From positions 1-13,280 of the forward strand of contig RFLL01000156.1 in assembly GCA_003693905.1 (NCBI GenBank): DNA of 13,280 nt, in the 5' to 3' direction. This DNA is from Alphaproteobacteria bacterium (lineage in GTDB: Bacteria; Pseudomonadota; Alphaproteobacteria; Kiloniellales; J153). The notes below the pieces were generated by a model. The model ran no database searches and had not been told where the DNA came from. It saw only the letters and a program-made list of their open reading frames with translations. Position 1 is the stretch's first letter, and each line of letters starts with the position of its first letter. Both the position numbers and the translations under genes were made by a program. This document shows positions 8,205 through 13,280 of this stretch, piece after piece.

Positions 8205-9143
8205 ATGTCCCGCCCCGCCGCGCCACCCGCCCCGACGACGCGCTCCCCGATGACACGGCCTGCGGCGACGCAACCTCCGGCCCGGCCGCCCTGCGACACC
8301 CTCGGTCTGTCGCGGCACCAATTGGCCCAGGTCCGCGCCGCCTGTGCCTACATCGACGCCTGCGCGGGACAGGGCGTCACTCTGGCCGCACTGGCCGCCC
8401 ATGTCGGGTCGAGCCCCTGGCGCATACAGCGCCTGTTCAAAAAGGCGATGGGCATCACACCGCGCGAATACGCCGATGCCCGGCGCAGCAGTCGGTTCCG
8501 CCATGCCCTGCGCCACGGCGATTCGGTGGCCGGGGCCACCTACGACGCCGGTTACGGCTCGTCCAGCCGAGTCTACGAGCGCGCCCACGCCAAACTGGGC
8601 ATGACCCCGGCTTCCTATGCCAGAGGCGGACGCGGCGCGCGAATCGCCTATGCCATCGTCGATTCGCCGCTCGGCCGGCTTCTGGTTGCGGCCACCGAAC
8701 GCGGGGTCTGCTTCGTCTCGCTCGGCGAGCACGACGCCGAGCTGGAAGCCGCGCTCAAGGCGGAGTTCCCAAAAGCCGACGCAATTGTCCGCGACGAAGC
8801 GGCGATTGCCCCGGCGCTTGAAGCGGTCCTCGACTATCTGCGCGGCGCAACGCCGCATGTCGAGCTGCCGCTCGATGTGCGGGCGACGGCGTTCCAGCGC
8901 CGCGTGTGGCAGGAACTGATGGCCATTCCGCCGGGCGAGACCCGCAGCTACGCCGAGATTGCCGCCGCCTTGGGGCTGCCCAAGGCCCAGCGCGCCGTCG
9001 GCCGCGCCTGCGCCACCAACCCGGTCGCGATCCTGGTGCCGTGCCACCGGGCGCTGCGTGCGGACGGAACCCTGGGGGGCTATCGCTGGGGCTTGACGCG
9101 CAAGGCCGCGCTGCTGGAGCGCGAGGCCGAGCGGCAGCGCTAG
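8205..9143 (+). CDS. Ada-like protein: AraC-type HTH fused to O6-alkylguanine-DNA methyltransferase
   Basis: The 312-residue protein has, after a Pro/Ala-rich leader (1-35), an AraC-type DNA-binding domain at about 38-140 (VTLAALAAHVGSSPWRIQRLFKKAMGITPREYADARR, then the second helix-turn-helix ending GMTPASYARGG). The MGMT region is at about 145-308: IVDSPLGRLLVAATERGV, RATAFQRRVWQELMAIPPGETRSYAEIAAALG, the helix-turn-helix arginine region AQRAVGRACATNP, and the active-site PCHR at 279-282, with Cys280 as alkyl acceptor. It directly repairs O6-methylguanine by suicidal transfer. E. coli Ada also has an N-terminal zinc domain that takes methyl groups from phosphotriesters and switches on transcription; that domain is absent. 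AAGGAAAG six nt upstream fixes ATG 8205. It is divergent from ugpB. Confidence 0.92.
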   Translation: MSRPAAPPAPTTRSPMTRPAATQPPARPPCDTLGLSRHQLAQVRAACAYIDACAGQGVTLAALAAHVGSSPWRIQRLFKKAMGITPREYADARRSSRFRHALRHGDSVAGATYDAGYGSSSRVYERAHAKLGMTPASYARGGRGARIAYAIVDSPLGRLLVAATERGVCFVSLGEHDAELEAALKAEFPKADAIVRDEAAIAPALEAVLDYLRGATPHVELPLDVRATAFQRRVWQELMAIPPGETRSYAEIAAALGLPKAQRAVGRACATNPVAILVPCHRALRADGTLGGYRWGLTRKAALLEREAERQR

Positions 9144-9183
9144 GGCGCCGCCGCGCGCGGCATCCCCGATACGGCCGGGATGC

Positions 9184-9210
9184 GGCCGGGGCCCGACGCA
9201 GGGTCCGGCC
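9184..9210 (+). terminator. GC-rich hairpin downstream of the Ada-like gene
   Basis: GGCCGG (9184-9189) pairs with CCGGCC (9205-9210), and an inner CCC/GGG pairing follows a small internal loop, leaving a loop of about six bases. No T-tract follows. It may act as an RNA 3' end or a non-canonical terminator before the promoter of the next gene. Confidence 0.35.
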
Positions 9211-9211
9211 C

Positions 9212-9240
9212 TTGCGCCCCCAGGACCGGGCCATTATACC
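9212..9240 (+). promoter_or_regulatory. Promoter predicted to give a leaderless metallopeptidase mRNA
   Basis: TTGCGC (9212-9217) and TATACC (9235-9240) are spaced by exactly 17 bp. The -10 ends six bases before ATG 9247, so transcription would start at or next to the A of the start codon. No ribosome binding site exists between the -10 and the ATG. Confidence 0.5.
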
Positions 9241-9246
9241 AAATTT

Positions 9247-9954
9247 ATGGCCCGTCGTTCATCCGCCCCCAAGGTATTGCGACTTGGGGATTACAAGGTT
9301 CCGCTTGTCGTTTCGCGCCATCCTCGCGCACGGCATATTTCCCTGCGTCTCGACGGCATCACCCGGTCGGTGCGCATGGTGCTGCCGCGTCGTGCGGCGC
9401 TGGTCGAAGGGCTCGAATTCGCCGAGACCAAGGCCGACTGGCTGCTCGAACAACTTGAGGCTCTGCCCGAACCGGTGCCGTTCGCCGACGGCGCCGTGGT
9501 GCCCATCCTCGGCATCGACCACACGATCCGCCATGACCCTGCGGCGCGACGCGGGGTCTGGCGGGCGGCCGGCGTCATCCGGGTTTCCGGTTTCGCCGAG
9601 CACCTGCCGCGGCGGGTGCGCGACTTTCTCAAGGCCCTGGCCCGCAGCGAGCTGGCGGCGCGCTGTCACGCCAAGGCGGCGCGCATCGGACGTACGGTGC
9701 GTCGGATCAGCGTGCGCGAGATGCGCACCCGATGGGGAAGCTGCAACGCCAATGGCGACATGTCGTTCTGCTGGCGCCTGATCCTGGCGCCGGAGTGGGT
9801 GGTCGATTACGTCGTCGCGCACGAAGTGGCACATCTGGCCGAGATGAATCACGGGCCGCGCTTCTGGGCCCTGACGGCGCGCCTGACCGATCGTCCTGAA
9901 GCGGCGCGGCACTGGCTGCGCCGCCACGGCGAAGGTCTGCTGCGCTACGGTTGA
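9247..9954 (+). CDS. YgjP/DUF45 (SprT-like) zinc metallopeptidase family protein
   Basis: The 235-residue protein belongs to the M48-type YgjP/DUF45 group. The diagnostic block is RTRWGSCNANGDMSFCWRL (160-178), then LAPEWVVDYVVAHEVAHL. The HEVAH zinc motif is at 192-196, with ligands His192 and His196 and catalytic Glu193. NHGPRFW (201-207) supplies the third ligand, His202. The N-terminal part (about 15-140) is the poorly characterised beta-rich half with SRHPRARHISLRLD. No signal peptide or membrane segment is seen, so it is probably cytoplasmic. The cellular substrate of this family is not established. The start is ATG 9247; it lacks a Shine-Dalgarno sequence and follows a promoter that predicts a leaderless transcript. 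Confidence 0.9.
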   Translation: MARRSSAPKVLRLGDYKVPLVVSRHPRARHISLRLDGITRSVRMVLPRRAALVEGLEFAETKADWLLEQLEALPEPVPFADGAVVPILGIDHTIRHDPAARRGVWRAAGVIRVSGFAEHLPRRVRDFLKALARSELAARCHAKAARIGRTVRRISVREMRTRWGSCNANGDMSFCWRLILAPEWVVDYVVAHEVAHLAEMNHGPRFWALTARLTDRPEAARHWLRRHGEGLLRYG

Positions 9955-10053
9955 GGCGGCCGCGACGGCGAATGGACGAAGCAGGCCGCAACCGGTCCGC
10001 CCCGTCCATTGCCTTGTCGCCCTTCCTGCGGGGCCTTCCCGATTCCGGGGGCG

Positions 10054-10782
10054 TCAGCGGTATTCCTCCGGAAGGAAGAACAGGGAATCATACTCGGAAC
10101 CGCCGTGACATTCGGCGCAGAAGCGGACCTTGTCCGCATTCCTGCCCTTCGTCTCGCCGAAGACGGCACCGTTGGGCATGATCATGGTGTAGCGCCAGTC
10201 CCCGGTCTCGGGGCTGAACCCGGCCTGCATTTTCTCCATGATGAACAGGGGACCGGGCTGAGCCTTGCCCGAGGCGGCACAGGGGTTGGCCGCGCACGGG
10301 TTGGCCGGCGCAACCCGGAAGCTGTCCTTGACCACTATGGATCCTGCCGGCATGACGCCCGCCTTCTCGAACCTGCCGTAGGCTTTCGCCGTGTCGTTGG
10401 CGAAGTTGTTGACGTAACGACCGCCGTGGGTCGCCGAAACATAGGGAGTCTTGTTGTACCGCTTCCACTTGAAGTAGGCGGTGGTGACCGGATGGTCGGA
10501 TTTGGCATAGCCGGCGCGCAGTTCGGCGGCAATGTCCTCGTATATGGCCGCGGCCTGCGCATCGCTCAGTTCGGCGGCGGGGGCTGGCGCACACGGGTTT
10601 GCCGCACAGGGGTTTGCCGCACAGGGATTGGCGGCACACGGATTGGCAGCGCACGGGTTGGCGGTGCAGGGATTGGCCGCGTGATAGTCGGCATGAACCG
10701 CACGCGGGGCGCCAAAAACAGCGAGTGCGCAGACCAGATATGCGCCAACCATGCGTGAACGCGAGATATTGACCGGCCTCAT
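10054..10782 (-). CDS. Cytochrome P460-family c-type heme protein with ANPCA pentapeptide repeats
   Basis: The 242-residue protein has a Sec signal peptide (MVGAYLVCALAVFG core, cleavage about residue 31). It is followed by six ANPC[AT] pentapeptides at about 36-65, each with one cysteine. A P460-type domain spans about 72-242: TTAYFKWKRYNKTPYV, GGRYVNNFAND, PAGSIVVKDSF, FIMEKMQAGFSPETGDW, and a C-terminal heme c motif CAECH at 222-226. Two further ANPCA units interrupt the domain at about 160-169. Cytochrome P460 is a periplasmic heme protein that oxidises hydroxylamine or binds NO and has a lysine-heme cross-link; Lys152 or Lys184 are possible equivalents, unverified. ATG 10782 has GGAG nine nt upstream; an in-frame start at 10845 adds 21 residues with no purpose. 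It is divergent from the five-heme cytochrome gene. Confidence 0.8.
   Translation of the reverse strand: MRPVNISRSRMVGAYLVCALAVFGAPRAVHADYHAANPCTANPCAANPCAANPCAANPCAANPCAPAPAAELSDAQAAAIYEDIAAELRAGYAKSDHPVTTAYFKWKRYNKTPYVSATHGGRYVNNFANDTAKAYGRFEKAGVMPAGSIVVKDSFRVAPANPCAANPCAASGKAQPGPLFIMEKMQAGFSPETGDWRYTMIMPNGAVFGETKGRNADKVRFCAECHGGSEYDSLFFLPEEYR
10276..10305 (-). repeat. Second block of two ANPCA units inside the P460 domain
   Basis: Two 15-bp units encode ANPCAANPCA in what should be a loop between two beta-strands of the P460 domain (after IVVKDSF, before PLFIMEK). The same pentapeptide is found in the N-terminal block of this protein. Confidence 0.75.
10588..10677 (-). repeat. 15-bp tandem repeats encoding six ANPC(A/T) units
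   Basis: Six consecutive 15-bp units, each translating to Ala-Asn-Pro-Cys-Ala (the first ends in Thr), lie just after the signal peptide of the P460-family gene. Third positions vary between units, so the peptide rather than the DNA seems conserved. A smaller block of two units occurs in the same gene at about 10276-10305. Confidence 0.8.
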
Positions 10783-10936
10783 CGGTATTTCTCCTTCCTT
10801 TTGAGGAATTTCGGCCCACCCACTGGGCGGATCGTCGATCGGCATCCGGCAGCCGAAGCCTGCACCGCCGCCGACCTCACTTATGGATTGGTCCAGCCGT
10901 TATTGAAGTAAACCCCTATCACGACTTTTTGATTAT

Positions 10937-10965
10937 TTGATATACCGTGTCGATAGTAGAATACT
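10937..10965 (+). promoter_or_regulatory. Candidate promoter of the five-heme cytochrome gene
   Basis: TTGATA (10937-10942, 5/6) and AATACT (10960-10965, 4/6) are separated by 17 bp. Transcription would start near 10972, leaving a leader of about 120 nt. Confidence 0.45.
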
Positions 10966-10972
10966 TATGTTA

Positions 10973-10982
10973 TTCATATGAA
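10973..10982. promoter_or_regulatory. TTCATATGAA palindrome at the predicted transcription start
   Basis: This perfect 10-bp palindrome begins eight bases after the candidate -10 of the five-heme gene, so it covers the expected start site. A protein bound there would block initiation, which suggests a repressor operator. The regulator is unknown. Confidence 0.3.
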
Positions 10983-11091
10983 ATATAACGGATCTGTATT
11001 TTGAAATGATTATAAATATCACTGGGGGCGAGGCGTCGCGCCCGCCGTTCACACGGTGTCATGCAAAGAGGGACGCAGGGCAGTGGATCGA

Positions 11092-12348
11092 ATGACACCG
11101 ATTAGGATTCGCACCGGGCGCACAACAGCGGTCCGTTTCGTGTCTGCCGTGGCGGTCGTTCTGGTTTCAGGCCTTGCTGCGGTTTTGAATCCTCCCGCCG
11201 CCGCGGCCGATGCGGGCCCGTGGCCCGACGCGAAAGAACCCTCGGTTGCCAGCCTGCCCCCCGATTACTGGCATCAGCCCCTGGCCGCCCAGGGCGAGGC
11301 GCCGCAGGAATGGAGCGAGCTTGAACGTTCGCTTGCGCCCGAGGCCTGCGGCCAGTGTCATGACGACAAGTACGAGCAGTGGCGCACCTCGCTTCACGCG
11401 CAAGCCTTCTCGCCCGGGCTGGTCGGGCAACTGCTCACCTATGATGCCGCGCAAACGGCAAGCTGCATGGAATGTCACGCCCCGCTGGCGGAGCAGAAAC
11501 AGGCCTTCGAGGCGGCCCGCGCGCGCGGCCAGGCCCATCAACCCGCCGCTCAGGGCCTGGCTGCGGCAGGCAACAGCTGCGCCGGGTGTCATCTGCGCCG
11601 GTATCGCCGCTACGGTCCCCCGGAGCGCGAGACGGGCGCAACCGGTCAAAGCGATCCCGGCACCGCCCACGGCGGCGTGTTCCGGAGCCCGGATTTCGAG
11701 GCCTCGGAATTCTGCGCCGCCTGTCACCAGCACGATCCGGCCTATGCGATCAACGGCAAGCCCCTGGAAAACACCGTTGTCGAGTGGCGCGCCAGCCCTC
11801 AGGCGGCTCAGGGCATCACGTGTCAAGGCTGCCACATGCCCGAGCGAAAGCACCTGTGGCGCGGCATCCACGACCCGGACATGGTGGCGCGCGGGCTGAG
11901 CGCACGGTTCCATGCCGGGCGCGAAGCGGCACGGTTCGATCTCACCAACAGCGGTGTCGGCCACGCCTTCCCCACGTACATCACGCCGAAGGTCGTCATG
12001 CGCGCGGTGGCTCTGGACGCGTCGGGCGCGCCGCGGCCCGGGACCGCCGTCTCCCGTGTCATCCAGCGAACGGTCGGTGTCCGCGGCGGGCGATGGGTGG
12101 AATTTTCGGATACGCGCCTGCTGCCTGGCGAAACCGCCTCCCTGACATTGCCTTGGCAGGGTGCAGAGCGAATACGCATGTGGCTGGACGTCTATCCGGA
12201 CGATTACTATGACGAGCAGGTGTATGACGCACTGCTCGCCCAGCTCCCGGCCCAAGGGGCGCCGGCGCGGCTGATCGCGGCGGCCGATGCCCGGGCACGT
12301 GCCAGCCGCTATCGTCTTTTCGAGACCGAGCTGACACGGCCGGACTGA
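11092..12348 (+). CDS. Secreted five-heme c-type cytochrome (cytochrome c-554-like)
   Basis: The 418-residue protein starts with a signal peptide (hydrophobic AVRFVSAVAVVLVSGLAAVL, then Ala-rich cleavage region near residue 40). Five CXXCH heme c sites follow: CGQCH 86-90, CMECH 125-129, CAGCH 163-167, CAACH 208-212 and CQGCH 244-248. Histidines in SLHAQAF and GIHDPDM may be distal ligands. From about 275 on there is a heme-free, beta-rich C-terminal domain that opens with the NSGVGHAFPT signature (286-295) common in c-554-like multiheme cytochromes. It is a periplasmic or envelope electron carrier or enzyme; the partner and substrate are unknown. The start is uncertain: ATG 11092 gives a clean signal peptide, while GTG 11083 and GTG 11056 are in frame upstream. 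It is divergent from the P460-family gene, so joint regulation is likely. Confidence 0.87.
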   Translation: MTPIRIRTGRTTAVRFVSAVAVVLVSGLAAVLNPPAAAADAGPWPDAKEPSVASLPPDYWHQPLAAQGEAPQEWSELERSLAPEACGQCHDDKYEQWRTSLHAQAFSPGLVGQLLTYDAAQTASCMECHAPLAEQKQAFEAARARGQAHQPAAQGLAAAGNSCAGCHLRRYRRYGPPERETGATGQSDPGTAHGGVFRSPDFEASEFCAACHQHDPAYAINGKPLENTVVEWRASPQAAQGITCQGCHMPERKHLWRGIHDPDMVARGLSARFHAGREAARFDLTNSGVGHAFPTYITPKVVMRAVALDASGAPRPGTAVSRVIQRTVGVRGGRWVEFSDTRLLPGETASLTLPWQGAERIRMWLDVYPDDYYDEQVYDALLAQLPAQGAPARLIAAADARARASRYRLFETELTRPD

Positions 12349-12395
12349 TACGGGCAGCCCGAGCCGGACGGCCTTCCATCTTCGCGGGGCCATCC

Positions 12396-12415
12396 ACAGC
12401 GCGCCGTTGCGCTGT
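12396..12415 (+). terminator. Hairpin downstream of the five-heme cytochrome gene
   Basis: ACAGCGC, a 6-nt loop, and GCGCTGT form a perfect 7-bp stem 48 bp after the stop codon. No T-tract follows, so its role as a terminator is only plausible. Confidence 0.4.
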
Positions 12416-12473
12416 CACCCACGCGCACGCACGCATTTGCAATTTGCCGCCCGCCGCCGCACCATCTCGTCAT

Positions 12474-12481
12474 CACATGTG
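12474..12481. promoter_or_regulatory. CACATGTG palindrome upstream of the gamma-glutamyltransferase-like gene
   Basis: A perfect 8-bp palindrome lies 43 bp upstream of the start codon in an otherwise unremarkable 176-bp gap. It could be an operator core. Eight-base palindromes also occur by chance, so confidence is low. Confidence 0.15.
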
Positions 12482-12524
12482 CGATCACACGGCGGGCGGG
12501 CCGGAAAGCAGGCAGGGAGGCATC

Positions 12525-13280
12525 ATGTCCGAGACCACGTTCAGAGGCATCGTCACGACGCCGCAGCCGGAGGCGAGCGAAACCGGTGCCGAAATTCTGC
12601 GGCGCGGCGGCAATGCGGTCGACGCCGCGATCGCCATCGCCCTGGTCCAGGGGGGGGTCGATCCGCAGATGTGCGGGATTGCCGGATTCGGCAGCCTTCA
12701 GATTTATCTGCCGCGGCGCGGCGTGCACACCTGCATCGACTTCCACGGCAAGACGCCGGCGGCCGCCCGCCCCGACATGTGGGCCGGTCTGATCGAATCC
12801 GAGGCGCGCGACGGCTTCGGTTTCATCCTCAAAGGGCGGGTCAACGAGATCGGTTATCAGGCGATCACCGTACCCGGCAGCCTCAAGGCATATTTCGAGG
12901 CCCAGAGCGAATTCGGCACCATGGACTGGCCCGACGTCGTGCAGCCGGCGATCGACCATGCCGAGGCGGGGGTGATGATCCGCCCGCACATGCACTTCTT
13001 CTGGACCCATGACGACGGCAGCGGCCGCGCCGTGCCCGAGGAGGCGATGCGCTGCACCGAGGCCGGCCGACGCATCTATTTCCATCCCGACGGCCGTCTG
13101 AAGCGCCCCGGCGAGATGCTGCACAACCCCGATCTGGCCCGGACCCTGCGCCGTATTGCGCGCGACGGCGCCGAGGTGTTCTACACCGGCGACATCGCCG
13201 AACAGATCAACGCCGACATGAAGGCGAACGGCGGGCTGCTGTCGATAGAGGATCTGCGCGCCTATCGCACGGTGCGCACC
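12525..13280 (+). CDS. Gamma-glutamyltransferase family protein, N-terminal part (runs off the window)
   Basis: The reading frame is open for 252 codons from ATG 12525 to the window edge; GGGAGG four nt upstream supports the start. The N-terminal family signature is clear: ASETGAEILRRGGNAVDAAIAIALV (about residues 17-41), then a GVDPQMCGIAGFG segment in place of the usual VxPxxSGIGGGG, CIDFHGKTPAAARPDMW, VPGSLKAYFEAQSEFGTMDW, and further on AEVFYTGDIAEQI and GGLLSIEDLRAY. Members are Ntn-hydrolases that self-cleave before a catalytic threonine and act on glutathione or gamma-glutamyl and related amides. That threonine lies beyond this window, so activity cannot be judged. No signal peptide is visible, suggesting a cytoplasmic member rather than a classical periplasmic GGT. 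The substrate is unknown. Confidence 0.88.
   Translation, partial: MSETTFRGIVTTPQPEASETGAEILRRGGNAVDAAIAIALVQGGVDPQMCGIAGFGSLQIYLPRRGVHTCIDFHGKTPAAARPDMWAGLIESEARDGFGFILKGRVNEIGYQAITVPGSLKAYFEAQSEFGTMDWPDVVQPAIDHAEAGVMIRPHMHFFWTHDDGSGRAVPEEAMRCTEAGRRIYFHPDGRLKRPGEMLHNPDLARTLRRIARDGAEVFYTGDIAEQINADMKANGGLLSIEDLRAYRTVRT

Larger units (their letters stand above)
10783..11091. promoter_or_regulatory. AT-rich divergent regulatory region between the two cytochrome genes
   Basis: This 309-bp gap holds no gene. Its centre (about 10895-11025) is strongly AT-rich, in sharp contrast to the GC-rich surroundings. It contains one good plus-strand sigma-70-like promoter, the perfect palindrome TTCATATGAA, an ATTT-TG-AAAT inverted repeat at 10998-11007, and a TTGAT direct repeat (TTGAT TAT TTGAT) near 10929-10941. 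The minus-strand ribosome binding site AAGGAAGGAG of the P460-family gene is at its left end. I cannot pick a convincing minus-strand promoter. Confidence 0.7.

Noticed and set aside
9955..10053. GCGGCC...GGCCGC inverted repeat after the metallopeptidase gene
   Set aside because: The arms are six bases with a loop of more than 20 nt and no T-tract, too weak to call a terminator.
10588..10677. Tandem 15-bp repeats as a possible CRISPR or minisatellite
   Set aside because: Units are contiguous without spacers, in frame and encode a conserved pentapeptide within a gene.
10009..10758. Plus-strand frame with repeated CRTG/IGG-type pentapeptides
   Set aside because: Its repeats are the antisense mirror of the ANPCA units; the sense frame has a signal peptide, a heme motif and a strong ribosome binding site.
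10929..10942. Possible FNR/NnrR box (TTGAT...)
   Set aside because: The second half is a direct TTGAT repeat, not the inverted ATCAA required for an FNR-type site.
11167..12393. 408-codon minus-strand open frame opposite the five-heme cytochrome gene
   Set aside because: The sense frame has a signal peptide and five CXXCH motifs; the antisense product matches nothing recognisable.

Overview
The window is GC-rich bacterial DNA with dense gene packing. It looks chromosomal and proteobacterial, most likely an alphaproteobacterium of the Rhodospirillales type. That placement is inference from remembered protein similarity, chiefly the RWWWIRHAPV start of the CobC-like protein, the Ugp proteins and the cytochromes. 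I see no tRNA, rRNA, CRISPR array, insertion sequence or phage gene. Both edges cut genes.

Layout. (1) 1-752, plus strand: the last codons of cobS (cobalamin synthase) overlap by ATGA with a histidine-phosphatase gene, probably alpha-ribazole phosphatase; this is the edge of a late cobalamin cluster. (2) 892-1617, plus: a secreted SYLF/Ysc84-domain protein. (3) 1645-2562, minus: a membrane protein that aligns with CobD/CbiB along its length but has lost the family's conserved polar motifs. (4) 2734-3696, plus: a DapA-family (class I aldolase fold) enzyme that keeps the Schiff-base lysine but not the arginine diagnostic of true DapA. It converges on (5) 3710-7986, minus: a full glycerol-3-phosphate ABC importer in the order ugpB-ugpA-ugpE-ugpC. 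(6) 8205-9143, plus and divergent from ugpB: an AraC-type HTH fused to O6-methylguanine-DNA methyltransferase, i.e. Ada without its N-terminal zinc domain. (7) 9247-9954, plus: a YgjP/DUF45 zinc metallopeptidase with a promoter that predicts a leaderless mRNA. (8) 10054-12348: two divergent periplasmic c-type cytochrome genes, a cytochrome P460-family protein carrying ANPCA pentapeptide repeats (minus) and a five-heme cytochrome (plus), separated by a strikingly AT-rich regulatory block. (9) 12525-13280, plus: the N-terminal part of a gamma-glutamyltransferase-family protein, cut by the window end.

Functional reading. The ugp operon imports glycerol-3-phosphate or glycerophosphodiesters. The P460-like protein and the five-heme cytochrome could form a periplasmic redox pair, perhaps handling hydroxylamine or NO, but that is inference from family and layout. 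The most unusual items are the repeat-bearing P460 protein with its divergent partner and the degenerate CobD paralogue.
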